Source of the DNA: CAVYWD01 sp963772225 | GTDB taxonomy: Bacteria > Myxococcota > Myxococcia > Myxococcales > UBA5297 | Reading direction: 5' to 3' | Assembly (NCBI GenBank): GCA_963772225.1 | Contig: CAVYWD010000001.1 | Coordinates: 496,001-560,000 of the forward strand | Length of the DNA: 64,000 nt | Shown here: positions 9,144 through 17,099 of the stretch, one piece after another | How the letters are laid out: each line of letters starts with the position of its first letter | Position numbering within the stretch: the first letter of the stretch is position 1 | Made by a program: the position numbers and the translations under genes | Notes under the pieces: generated by a model | Databases searched by the model: none | The model's input: only the letters and a program-made list of their open reading frames with translations | What the model was told of the DNA's origin: nothing

Positions 9144-9628
9144 GCGGGGGCGTCGGAGAGGCGCTTGAGCATCCGCACGTGGGGCATTCCCGCCTCTTCG
9201 AAGATGGGCCCGGTGGCGACGTAGCCGGCGTTCGAATAGAACTCGCGCGCGTGGAGCTGGGCGTGCAGGACGATGCCCGCTAGCCTCTGGCGACGCGCCT
9301 CGGCCTCCAACGCGCCCAGGATGAGGCTGCCGACCCTGAGCCGCCGATGCGCGGCGAGGACCGCCATCCGCCCGACCTTGCCCCACGCGCCCTGCTCGCC
9401 CTCCGGCGGCCGGGCCAGCGGCACCAGGCGGCCGGTGCCGACCGCGTGCTTTCCGTCGTAGGCGAGCACGTGGTAGGCGCGGGGGTCGTCGACGTCGTGC
9501 TCGAGGCTGGGCGGGACGTGCTGCTCCTCGATGAAGACGACCTCTCGGATGGCGAGGGCAGAGGCGAGCTCACCTCCGTCATGGACTTGCTCGACTCGGA
9601 TGGTTCGCGAAGGTTCGGAAGGAGCCAT
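9140..9628 (-). CDS. GNAT-family N-acetyltransferase
   Basis: 162 residues with a complete GNAT fold. IREVVFIEEQHVP at residues ~27-39 is typical of ElaA/YjcF-like members. The acetyl-CoA pyrophosphate loop lies in VGRMAVLAAHRRLRVGSLIL (about residues 87-106), where the usual RxxGxG/A is RRLRVGS. HAREFYSNAGYVATG follows as motif B. It should transfer acetyl from acetyl-CoA to an amine of a small molecule or protein; the acceptor is not predictable. GAGGAGAG precedes the ATG. It is first in a two-gene unit with the unknown protein at 8217-9143. Confidence 0.85.
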   Translation of the reverse strand: MAPSEPSRTIRVEQVHDGGELASALAIREVVFIEEQHVPPSLEHDVDDPRAYHVLAYDGKHAVGTGRLVPLARPPEGEQGAWGKVGRMAVLAAHRRLRVGSLILGALEAEARRQRLAGIVLHAQLHAREFYSNAGYVATGPIFEEAGMPHVRMLKRLSDAPA

Positions 9629-9748
9629 GGCGCTCTCTCCTCGATGACCTTTAGGTGCGCGGCGCCTCTCTGAAGCGCCGCCTCATTGTGCACCCGTTCG
9701 GCCCCTCACGGCGTAGAGAAAAGCGCCGCCGCGGCCGTCCGCCTCATC

Positions 9749-10939
9749 TCACCAGAAGATAAACAAGAGCAGGCAGAGCAGCTGGAGGAGCCGGGTAGCC
9801 CAGCCGGTGCGGCGCCAGTCTTCCAGGGCGACCTCGCGGCAGCGCGGCACCAGGGTGCTCAGGTGGTCCTCCACCCGCTTCGCCATGCCGCGACCGAGCA
9901 CGGCGACGTTGAGCTCCAGGTTCCGGTGCATGCTCCAAGCATCGAAGTTGCAGCTCCCCACGGTGGTCCAGACGCCGTCGACGACCGCGGCTTTGGCGTG
10001 AAGCATCGCGTCGTCGAGCTCGAAGATGCGCGCGCCCGCCGCCAGGAGCCGCCCATAGCGCGCCCGGCTGGCGAGCTGGAAGGCGGGGATGTCGCTCTTG
10101 CCCGGGAGGAAGACGGAGATGCGGACGCCGCGCCGGGCTGCCGACAGCAGGGCGCGAAGCATCCGCGGGCTGGGCAGGAAGTAGGCGTTGGCGATGACGA
10201 CGCTGCGCTCGGCCCGCCGGAAAGCGACGAGGTAGGCGTGCCGGATCTCCTTTCGGCTGCGGGCGACGTGGTTGGCGAGCACGCGCACGACCTCGTCCCC
10301 GCCGGTCCGGGCGTCGGGGGCGTGGTCGATGGGCGCTCCGTGGCTCTTGCGCCAGACCTTCTCGAAGAGGCGCGACAGCGAGCGCACCGCCGGGCCCTCT
10401 ACCTCCAGCTGCAGGTCCTCCCACCCCTGTCCGCCGTGGGACTTGCTGGCGTAGGGCAGCCCGATGTTCATCCCGCCGGTGAACGCGACGGCGCCATCCA
10501 CCACGAGGAGCTTGCGGTGGTCGCGCCAGAACCAGCGGTAGGCGCGCTGCAGCGGGTTCAGGTCGAAGGCGGTGGTGACCTTCACCCCGCCCTCGCGCAG
10601 CGCCTCGAGCAGCCCGCCCGCGCTCTGCGCCGCGCCCCAGGCGTCCACCAGCACGCGGACGTCGACGCCCGCCTGGGCCCGCTCGACGAGCGCGGAGGTG
10701 AACAGCCGCCCCACCGCGTCGTCCCAGAATTGGTAGACCTCGAGCCACACCAGGCGGCGCGCGCGGGCGACGGCCGCCAACATGCGCGGATAGGCCTCGT
10801 CGCCGCCGATCAGCAGGTCGACCCGATTGCCGGTGATGGCCTCGCTCGGCTGCGCCAGGTACTCGAGCGCCGCCGGGTCCGGCGGCGGGGCTTGGCGCGC
10901 GAGGCGCGCCGCTCGGGGTCGTCTTCGCTTTCGGGCCAC
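9749..10939 (-). CDS. phospholipase D-family protein, cardiolipin synthase-like
   Basis: 396 residues from a GTG at 10939; no ATG precedes the first catalytic domain. Two HKD motifs are present: HRKLLVVDGAVAFTGGMN at about residue 145 and HAKAAVVDGVWTTVGSCNFD at about residue 305, the signature of bacterial cardiolipin synthases that join two phosphatidylglycerols. Unlike ClsA there are no N-terminal membrane helices; a Arg-rich N-terminus and a hydrophobic C-terminal anchor (LLQLLCLLLFIFW) are the only membrane features, closer to ClsB/ClsC types. The C-terminal anchor position is unusual. No operon partner is obvious. Confidence 0.88.
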   Translation of the reverse strand: MARKRRRPRAARLARQAPPPDPAALEYLAQPSEAITGNRVDLLIGGDEAYPRMLAAVARARRLVWLEVYQFWDDAVGRLFTSALVERAQAGVDVRVLVDAWGAAQSAGGLLEALREGGVKVTTAFDLNPLQRAYRWFWRDHRKLLVVDGAVAFTGGMNIGLPYASKSHGGQGWEDLQLEVEGPAVRSLSRLFEKVWRKSHGAPIDHAPDARTGGDEVVRVLANHVARSRKEIRHAYLVAFRRAERSVVIANAYFLPSPRMLRALLSAARRGVRISVFLPGKSDIPAFQLASRARYGRLLAAGARIFELDDAMLHAKAAVVDGVWTTVGSCNFDAWSMHRNLELNVAVLGRGMAKRVEDHLSTLVPRCREVALEDWRRTGWATRLLQLLCLLLFIFW

Positions 10940-10995
10940 CGCGGCGATTCTACTTGCCGCGGCCGCCCTGTCTTCCGGAACTTGAACCGGGTGCT

Positions 10996-12126
10996 CTAGT
11001 ACGCGATCCCGACCTTCGCCGCCTGGCTTCGAACGGCCTCGGTGACCTTGGCGTCGAAGGCGTCGCCCTTGCCCTTCCGGGCCTGCTCCGTCAGGAACGA
11101 AGCGCGCTTCTGGCTCAGCTCGGCGAGCCGCTTCTCCAGCGCTTTGCGCTCGGCCACTTTCTTCTCCACCGCGGCCTTCCGCTCGGCGGGGCCGAGCTTC
11201 TGCAGCTCCTCCGGGAGCTCGGCGCGGTCGAGCTTCTCCACGTCGACGGAGCCGTCCTCGACCGCCCGGATCAAGTCCGCGCGCCCGGCCCCGCCAGCGG
11301 CCCCCGCGGGCTCGCGAGAGGCGTAGGCGGCGCGATCGGCCTTGGCCTCCGCCGGCGCGGCCGCCAGCGCCTCGGAGACGGCGCCCATCTCCTTCTTCGC
11401 CCGCGCCCGCTCCTCGGCGCGGCCGTAGACCACCGACGTCCCCCGCAGCGACGAGTCGACCGAGGCCATCTCCGCGTCGAACGGCGTCGCCACTTCGGCC
11501 ACGCCGCCGCTCTGGGCGATGGAGAAGTATCTTCCCTCGGCCAGGTGGGCGACCTCTCTCCATACGCGCTCGGTCTCCGGGTCGTTCCCACAGCGGATGG
11601 CGTTGATGACGATGCCCGACCGCGCTGCCCGCTGGCACGTCTCGGGGTACTTCACGTCGCCCGGGTAGTCCATGTGCGGCGGCGCGTCGCCCACCAGGAA
11701 CACCGCGCGCATGGCGCGCGGGCCCTGGCTCCAGGCCATCTTGGTCACCGCGTCGCTCAGCGCCTGGTTGACCGACTCCGGCGTGTCGCCTCCGCCGTCC
11801 GCCGTGAACCCCATGAGCTTGGCGTACATCGCGTCGAGGTCCCGCGTGAGCTCGAAGACCTGCGTCACGTAGGCGTCTCCGCGGTCGCGGTAGGCCACGA
11901 GGCCGACCCGAATTTCCGGAGTGGGCTTGCCCGTGCCAATCTGGTTCACGATGGACCAGACCTTGGTCTTGGCCGCCTGGATCAGCCCGCCCATGCTCCC
12001 CGTGGTGTCGATGGCGAACACGAGGTCGATCTTCGGTCTCGGCTCGCCGGCTCCCCGAGCAGGAAGGGCCGCGAGCGAAGCGGCGAGGCACAGCGCGAAG
12101 CAGAGCGGGCGGGCGAGGCGCGGCAT
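10996..12126 (-). CDS. secreted von Willebrand factor A domain protein
   Basis: 376 residues. A signal peptide spans residues 1-25 (LCFALCLAASLAALPARGA). The VWA domain follows at once: the MIDAS motif is DTTGSMGG, completed by a downstream Thr in DGGGDTPESV and Asp in VGDAPPHMD. Such domains bind divalent metal and protein ligands. The last ~130 residues are Lys/Glu/Ala-rich and should form a long coiled coil (KKVAERKALEKRLAELSQK). The start is fixed by AAGGAG 6 nt upstream of the ATG. Probably periplasmic or surface exposed; ligand unknown. It lies next to a Ser/Thr kinase, a common pairing for VWA genes. Confidence 0.85.
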   Translation of the reverse strand: MPRLARPLCFALCLAASLAALPARGAGEPRPKIDLVFAIDTTGSMGGLIQAAKTKVWSIVNQIGTGKPTPEIRVGLVAYRDRGDAYVTQVFELTRDLDAMYAKLMGFTADGGGDTPESVNQALSDAVTKMAWSQGPRAMRAVFLVGDAPPHMDYPGDVKYPETCQRAARSGIVINAIRCGNDPETERVWREVAHLAEGRYFSIAQSGGVAEVATPFDAEMASVDSSLRGTSVVYGRAEERARAKKEMGAVSEALAAAPAEAKADRAAYASREPAGAAGGAGRADLIRAVEDGSVDVEKLDRAELPEELQKLGPAERKAAVEKKVAERKALEKRLAELSQKRASFLTEQARKGKGDAFDAKVTEAVRSQAAKVGIAY

Positions 12127-12250
12127 GGGAATCTCCTTGAGGGAGCGGCTCGCGTGAAAGCCGCATCGCCGGCGTTGAACGCGCCGGCCCTCAAAAGGAT
12201 CTCTTCGCCACCGCTTTGCGCGCTCAGGGGCCGCGCGCGAACCGCTGTAT

Positions 12251-13153
12251 TCACGCTCCAAAGAGGCCGCGCACGACCGCGGCGATGGCCAGCGGATTTC
12301 CTATCCGCTCGTCGTAGTGGGGCCGCAGCGCGAGGGCGAAGTGGGCCGCGCTCGGGTAGCGATCGGCGGGGTCGCGCGCCAGGGCGCGCATGACCGCAGC
12401 GTCGAGCGCCTCGGGGATCTCCGGGCGCCGCTCGCGCAGCGGCCGCGGCTTGGCGCTCAGGATGGCCTGGGCGATCTCCTCGGCGTTCTTCCCGGTGAAC
12501 GGGCGCTCGTTGACGAGCAGCTGGTAGAGGGTAACCGCGGCCGCCCAAAGATCGACGCGCCGGTCCGCCGTCCCCTCCAGCACCTCGGGCGACAGGTAAT
12601 GGACCTTGCCGTGTAGCTCTCCGCTGCGCGGCTCCACCGTCTTCGCCCGAGCGATGCCGAAGTCGCCCAGCTTGATCTCCCCGACCCTGGAGATGAAGAG
12701 GTTGGAGGGCGAGACGTCGCAGTGGACGACCCCCAGAGGCCGGCCGTCGTCGCCGGGCGCCGCGTGCGCGTAGGACAGCGCCTCCAGCAGCGTCATGCCC
12801 AGAAAGACGGAGAAGTCGACGGGCAGGAGGATCTGCCGCTCTTGGCACCGGCGCAGGATGAGCCCCAGGTCCCGGCCGTCCACGTACTCCATGGCCATGA
12901 AGTACTCGCCTTCCACCGTCCCCGCTTCGATGACCTCCACGATGTTGGGGTGCCTCAGGCGCCGCGAGAGCTCGGCCTCGCCCATGAAGAGCTTGATGTA
13001 GTCGGGGTCGTGCTCGAGCTTGGGGGACAGCCGCTTGATGGCGACGCGCCGCCCCGCGAGCGGCCCGTCGACCTCGACCGCGCGATAGACCTCCGCCATG
13101 CCGCCTCTGCCGACCAGCGCCTCGAGCTCGTAGTGGCCGAACGGTCGCCCCAT
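12251..13153 (-). CDS. Hanks-type serine/threonine protein kinase
   Basis: A 300-residue soluble kinase that is essentially a bare catalytic domain. Visible: the glycine loop VGRGGMAEVYRAV (residues ~14-26), the VAIK lysine (~40), the αC glutamate region, the catalytic loop HCDVSPSNLF, DFGIARA and LSPEVLEG. The catalytic loop has Cys where HRD kinases have Arg and Ser where they have Lys, giving a non-RD kinase of the HxDVSPxN type common in myxobacteria. Catalytic Asp and Asn remain, so activity is plausible. No transmembrane helix or sensor domain is present. A 13-bp inverted repeat lies just upstream of the start. Confidence 0.9.
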   Translation of the reverse strand: MGRPFGHYELEALVGRGGMAEVYRAVEVDGPLAGRRVAIKRLSPKLEHDPDYIKLFMGEAELSRRLRHPNIVEVIEAGTVEGEYFMAMEYVDGRDLGLILRRCQERQILLPVDFSVFLGMTLLEALSYAHAAPGDDGRPLGVVHCDVSPSNLFISRVGEIKLGDFGIARAKTVEPRSGELHGKVHYLSPEVLEGTADRRVDLWAAAVTLYQLLVNERPFTGKNAEEIAQAILSAKPRPLRERRPEIPEALDAAVMRALARDPADRYPSAAHFALALRPHYDERIGNPLAIAAVVRGLFGA

Positions 13154-13166
13154 GGGCTCACGCCTA

Positions 13167-13223
13167 GCGAGGCTGCGCCTCAGACCGACCAGGCATGTCG
13201 TTGACGTTGCGGCGCAGCCTCGC
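13167..13223. repeat. perfect 13-bp inverted repeat upstream of the kinase gene
   Basis: GCGAGGCTGCGCC at 13167-13179 is the exact reverse complement of GGCGCAGCCTCGC at 13211-13223, with 31 bp between. It sits 14-70 bp upstream of the kinase ATG. It could be an operator, a structured leader of the kinase mRNA, or a relic of a palindromic repeat. Confidence 0.6.
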
Positions 13224-13224
13224 G

Positions 13225-13252
13225 TCGATGGTTGAGGGTCGACGGTCGATGG
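13225..13252. repeat. heptanucleotide tandem repeat (4 units)
   Basis: Four consecutive 7-bp units, TCGATGG, TTGAGGG, TCGACGG and TCGATGG, in the gap between the kinase and TPR genes. The same family of units (TYGANRG) recurs at 44561-44617 in another intergenic gap. Confidence 0.7.
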
Positions 13253-13309
13253 TTCTGCGGGAACCCGGCTCGGTGGAAAATGAGACTCGAGTGCATCACG
13301 TTCGCGTCC

Positions 13310-14194
13310 TCAAGGCCTCTCGTGCGATCGCGCGGCGTTGGCTCGTGCGAGGCGGAGGATCTCCTGGTAGCCGGGTTCGGCGCGGATGGAGGCGAGGTCA
13401 CGATCATCCTTCATGGTCTCGGCCGCGGCGAACCCGACCTCCACCGCACGGCGCAGGGCAGCGAGCGCGAGGAGCGGGCGGCCACGGCGGGCCAGGACGC
13501 AGCCGAGGTTGTAATGCGCGTCGCCGTAGGCGGGGTCGCGCCTGAGCGCGCTGCGGTAGTACCTCTCGGCCTCCTGGAAGTCGTTGCGGCCATAGTAGGT
13601 CATGCCGATCAGATTGGGGATCTCCGGGTCGCCGCCGTCGAGCCGCTCGGCGCGCTCGAGCTTGCGCCGCGCCGCTTCCCAGTGGCCTTCCGCGATCAGC
13701 GCCTTCGCCTCGGATATCAGCGCCTTGGTGCCGTCTGCCTCGGCGCCGTGGCGCTCCGGACCCGCCGTGCCCGCCTCTGCGTTTCGCACGAAGGCGAAGG
13801 GCTTCCCCGCGGTGACCAGGTTCGGACAATCGGGCGCGCTGGGCGCGGCGGCGCCGACCAGCCTCCCGCCGCCCTCGACCCGCGCCGCCATCGCCAGCTG
13901 CCAACCCCGGGGCGCGCCGCAGGCCTCCGGGTAGCAAACCCTGAGCTCGCCCGCGAACAGGTCGTCCACCAGCTTGCCTCGGAGGACCTCGTCCCCTCGC
14001 TGAAAGCGGCAGACCGGGGCGTTTTCGAGCAGGCGCCCGAGGTACCCGCCCTGCGTTGGCTCGATGCGCACGCGACCCAGCGGAGTGTCCCAGATGCCCT
14101 CGAGCGCCTCGGCGCCTCGGGCCGAGCCGGCCAACCCCGACGCGGCGAGAAGGACCACGGCCAAGGCGCAAGGGTTCCTGGAGAACGCGGGCAC
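13310..14194 (-). CDS. exported protein with DUF2147-like region and TPR repeats
   Basis: 294 residues from a GTG at 14194; any longer start would overlap tRNA-Cys. A signal peptide (ALAVVLLAASGLAGSARGA) precedes a beta-rich region beginning EGIWDTPLGRVRIEP, which resembles DUF2147-type periplasmic domains and contains four cysteines. From about residue 165, three tandem TPR-like units follow, e.g. NLIGMTYYGRNDFQEAERYY and HYNLGCVLARRGRPLLAL. TPRs mediate protein-protein contacts, so this may be a periplasmic scaffold. Function unknown; the family call for the N-terminal half is tentative. Confidence 0.75.
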   Translation of the reverse strand: MPAFSRNPCALAVVLLAASGLAGSARGAEALEGIWDTPLGRVRIEPTQGGYLGRLLENAPVCRFQRGDEVLRGKLVDDLFAGELRVCYPEACGAPRGWQLAMAARVEGGGRLVGAAAPSAPDCPNLVTAGKPFAFVRNAEAGTAGPERHGAEADGTKALISEAKALIAEGHWEAARRKLERAERLDGGDPEIPNLIGMTYYGRNDFQEAERYYRSALRRDPAYGDAHYNLGCVLARRGRPLLALAALRRAVEVGFAAAETMKDDRDLASIRAEPGYQEILRLARANAARSHERP

Positions 14195-14293
14195 GGTGAG
14201 CCGCCATGTTAGCTGTCGCCTTCGCCGCCGAGCAAGGCGCGCCGCTCTCGGTTGACTTCGCCGCCGAGCCCGACTAAGTATCCGCCCGATTCT

Positions 14294-14364
14294 GGCGCCA
14301 TCGCCAAGTGGTAAGGCAAGGGTCTGCAAAACCCTCATCCCCAGTTCAAATCTGGGTGGCGCCT
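14294..14364 (+). tRNA. tRNA-Cys (GCA)
   Basis: A 71-nt cloverleaf. The acceptor stem GGCGCCA/TGGCGCC is perfect, the anticodon stem is AGGGT/ACCCT with loop CTGCAAA (anticodon GCA at 14326-14328), and the T arm is CCCAG-TTCAAAT-CTGGG. The 3' CCA is not encoded. The amidotransferase gene begins 28 bp downstream. No integrase or attachment-site duplication is seen around this tRNA. Confidence 0.96.
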
Positions 14365-14392
14365 CTTTCTAGGCGGTCGAGAGGGAGTCTCT

Positions 14393-15115
14393 TTGCCCGG
14401 CAAGGAAGCAGCGCCGGACGTGCTCGTCCTCCAGCACACCCCCTCCGAAGGTCCGGGGCGGGTGGCGGTTGCTCTCGCCGAGCGCGGGCTCACCTGGCGG
14501 GTCGTCCGCACCGACCTCGGCGAGCCGGTCCCCCGCGCAGCGTCGCGCGCGCTCGTGGTCATGGGCGGGCCCATGGGCGTCTACGAGGCCGAAAGGCACC
14601 CGCACCTTCGCGACGAGCTCGCGCTCCTTCGCGCCGCCCTCGACGCCGGCCGGCCCATCCTCGGCATCTGCCTGGGAAGCCAGCTCCTGGCGGCGGCGCT
14701 GGGCGCCAAGGTGGAGCCCTCCGGTGGCCGCGAGATCGGCTACCTACCCGTGACCAAGAAGCCGGGCGCCGCGGGCGACCCGCTCCTGGGCGAAGCCCCC
14801 GAAAGCTTCCCGGCGCTCCACTGGCACGGCGACGTCTTCGACCTCCCCCGCGGCGCCACCTCGCTCGCGCGCACCGAGCGCACCGAGCACCAGGCCTTTC
14901 GCTGCGGCGCCAATGCCTTTGGCCTGCTCTTTCACGTCGAAGCCGACCGCGCCCAGGTCCAGGCCATGGCCTCCGCTTTTGCCGGCGAGCTTCTTGAGGC
15001 CAACGTCGATCCCCGCGCGCTCCTCGAGCCGCCAGCGGACCCGGGCGAGGTCATCGCCAACGTGGCGCGCGGCGTCTTCGGCCGCTTTGCCGCGCTGGCG
15101 GCCGCCAGCCGCTGA
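14393..15115 (+). CDS. class I glutamine amidotransferase-like protein
   Basis: 240 residues. The nucleophile elbow GICLGSQLLA (Cys ~93) and a preceding VVMGGPMGVYE match class I amidotransferases of the GMP-synthase-like/YfeJ group. LHWHGDVFDLP and the His-Glu pair in LLFHVEAD supply the rest of the catalytic triad, with Val replacing the usual Pro of FHPE. It could hydrolyse glutamine or act on gamma-glutamyl compounds. No ATG exists before the conserved core, so the TTG at 14393, preceded by GGGAG, is taken as start. It follows the tRNA and converges with the next gene. Confidence 0.85.
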   Translation: MPGKEAAPDVLVLQHTPSEGPGRVAVALAERGLTWRVVRTDLGEPVPRAASRALVVMGGPMGVYEAERHPHLRDELALLRAALDAGRPILGICLGSQLLAAALGAKVEPSGGREIGYLPVTKKPGAAGDPLLGEAPESFPALHWHGDVFDLPRGATSLARTERTEHQAFRCGANAFGLLFHVEADRAQVQAMASAFAGELLEANVDPRALLEPPADPGEVIANVARGVFGRFAALAAASR

Positions 15116-15129
15116 AACGGGCCGTCGCT

Positions 15130-16065
15130 CTACCGCAGCTCGAGCTGCACCATCAGCATCGCGCGCCCACCGAGCACCTGCGACCTCGCCGTGCCCAGCG
15201 CGCGCTTGATGCAGGCGACCACGCCGGCGTTCTGGACGCTGTCCAGGGCGACCGATTCGACCTGCACCTTGCCGTCGTTGCCCACTGCCAGCCCGAGCAC
15301 CAGCGAGCCGTCGAGCCCGGGCTCCTTGGCCAGCGCCTCGGCGTAGCACTTTTCCACCGACGCGTGCGCACTCTGCGCGCTCAGGGCGACCGCATTGCTG
15401 CACTTCTCGCAGTCCTGCGCCGGCGCGGGCTTCAGAACGACGGTAGGCGTCCCCCCGCCGCCGGGGCGCGACTCGAAACCGTCGCCCGCGGCCCGCGCGA
15501 GCGCCTTGCCCCCCACGCGCAGCTCCGCCGACGTCAGGTCCACCACCAGCGAGTAGGTCTTGGCCTTGCCGATGACGCAGGGGCTCCCCTCCTCTTCGGC
15601 CGGCTTGAAGGTCACCGCCAGGACGGCTTGGCCCTTGGCCAGCGCCGTCTGCAGAGCGTCCTCGGCGCCCTCGACCGCTCCGAGCGGGAGGTCGTCGCGG
15701 TCCGGGTCGAAGAACGTCAGCGCCCCTCCGGCCGCTCGAAAGGGCCGCTCCGCCGCCACGGTCGCCACCTTCTCGACCGGGTCCCACTCGGAGACCGTGA
15801 AGCCGCCCCACGGCAGCTCCACGGCGAACTCCGCCCGGAGCAGCCGCTCGCGCTCCTGCTCGAACGCCTGCTTGGCCTTGGCCCGCTCCGCCGCGTCGCC
15901 GGTGAACGTCACCCGCTCCACCGGCCGCAGCGCCAGGCAGAGGGTGCGCACGTCTTCCTCGCCTTTGAGGACGGCGGCGGCTGTGGGCTGGGCGGCGGCT
16001 GCGAGGGGGCTCCAGAGCCCGGCCGCCAACATTGCAACGTGGAAGGAGCGTCGTGCCATGGACAT
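15130..16065 (-). CDS. exported AgmX/PglI C-terminal-domain protein
   Basis: 311 residues starting MSMARRS (ATG 16065; the ATG at 16059 is equally possible). A signal peptide ends near AAAAQ. The middle contains an acidic, mixed region with one Cys pair (DCEKCSNAV). The last ~90 residues (CYAEALAKEPGLDGSLVLGLAV...GVVACIKRAL) match the AgmX/PglI C-terminal domain of myxobacteria: two conserved cysteines flanking a TonB-C-like beta fold with VxxxGxV(Q/E)xV. In Myxococcus, AgmX and PglI take part in gliding, but many paralogues have unknown roles. Probably periplasmic. Confidence 0.75.
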   Translation of the reverse strand: MSMARRSFHVAMLAAGLWSPLAAAAQPTAAAVLKGEEDVRTLCLALRPVERVTFTGDAAERAKAKQAFEQERERLLRAEFAVELPWGGFTVSEWDPVEKVATVAAERPFRAAGGALTFFDPDRDDLPLGAVEGAEDALQTALAKGQAVLAVTFKPAEEEGSPCVIGKAKTYSLVVDLTSAELRVGGKALARAAGDGFESRPGGGGTPTVVLKPAPAQDCEKCSNAVALSAQSAHASVEKCYAEALAKEPGLDGSLVLGLAVGNDGKVQVESVALDSVQNAGVVACIKRALGTARSQVLGGRAMLMVQLELR

Positions 16066-16161
16066 GACCCCCGGAGCTCGCCTGCTTCCCACCGCCGGCG
16101 CGGCAGTCTAGGGAGCGCCGCCCCCCCGGTCAAACCGATGACCCGAAGAGGGCGGGAGCGC

Positions 16162-17088
16162 TCAGACCTTGAGCTTCAACGCACCAGGGAGGACGGAAAA
16201 GCGCGCCGGGAGCTTCCCCGGCTGCTCGCCGTCCACGTCCAGCAGGACCTCGGCGTCGGACTCGAGCGAGAGCTGCCGGGCTCGGAAGCGCTGGGTCTGA
16301 GGGAGCTGGACGTGGCGCCCGTCGTAGAGGAGGCGGCCTCTGAGGATGAAGTCCCGGAGGCGCAGCCCCGTCCACAGGGTCACGTCGAGCAGGCCGTCGT
16401 CGAGCCGAGCGTCGGGCGCGACCCGCATTCCTCCGCCGAAGTACTGGCCATTTGCGGCGGCCAACAACGTGGCCGTCACCGGGCGCGCGGGGCCGCCGTC
16501 CAGGGTGAGGCGCAGCGAGAAGTCGCGGTGCGACAGCATGGCTCGGAAGGTCCCCAGCGCGAAGGAGGCGCGGCCGCCCAGCGCCTTGGTCGCCCGGTTG
16601 ACCTCGAAGTCCACGCGCCCCGAGGCGCCCGCCGAGGCGATGTTCAGGAAGCACCGCGCCTGCGCCTCGCCCGACGGGGAAAGGAACTCGATGCGGCCGA
16701 CGTCGATCGGCCGGGTGGCATCGCCGGCCAAGCGGCGGCAGGACTCGTCCAGCGAAGCGCTCCAGCCGAACGCCCGCCGAAAGTCGCCGCCGGTGCCGCT
16801 CGGGACGACGCCGACGGCGGCCCGGGGATTCACCGGCCTTTCGCCGTCGAAGAAGCCGTTCACCACCTCGTTGAGCGTGCCGTCGCCCCCGACCGCCACC
16901 ACGCACTCGAAGCCCCGGTCCAGCGCCCCGCGGGCGAGCGCCGCCGCCTCCATGGGCCCGCCGGTGAGCGCGTCCTCGAAGGGGCCGATGGCGCGGCGCA
17001 CGGCCGCCCGGATGTGCTCGAGGCGCCGGCCGGTCGCGCCGTTCGCGCTGTGCGGGTTGATGACCAGGAACGTTCGAAGCTGGCCCAT
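16162..17088 (-). CDS. diacylglycerol kinase / lipid kinase (YegS-like)
   Basis: 308 residues. FLVINPHSANGATG at the N-terminus, the nucleotide-binding GGDGTLNEVVNGFF (about residues 69-82) and VPSGTGGDFRR (~102) define the DAGK catalytic domain. ANGQYFGGGMRVAPDARLDDGLLDV is the C-terminal lipid-kinase motif. It should phosphorylate diacylglycerol or a related lipid at the membrane. ATG 17088 is used; an in-frame GTG at 17103 would overlap the upstream stop as GTGA, so either start gives coupling. It is last in the FAD-oxidase operon (19.3-20.8 kb), which suggests a lipid-related role for that operon. Confidence 0.9.
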   Translation of the reverse strand: MGQLRTFLVINPHSANGATGRRLEHIRAAVRRAIGPFEDALTGGPMEAAALARGALDRGFECVVAVGGDGTLNEVVNGFFDGERPVNPRAAVGVVPSGTGGDFRRAFGWSASLDESCRRLAGDATRPIDVGRIEFLSPSGEAQARCFLNIASAGASGRVDFEVNRATKALGGRASFALGTFRAMLSHRDFSLRLTLDGGPARPVTATLLAAANGQYFGGGMRVAPDARLDDGLLDVTLWTGLRLRDFILRGRLLYDGRHVQLPQTQRFRARQLSLESDAEVLLDVDGEQPGKLPARFSVLPGALKLKV

Positions 17089-17099
17089 GGAAAGGACCC

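Noticed and set aside
14294..14364. tRNA-Cys as a genomic-island attachment site
   Set aside because: No integrase or duplicated tRNA 3' end is present nearby, and flanking genes look like core genome.
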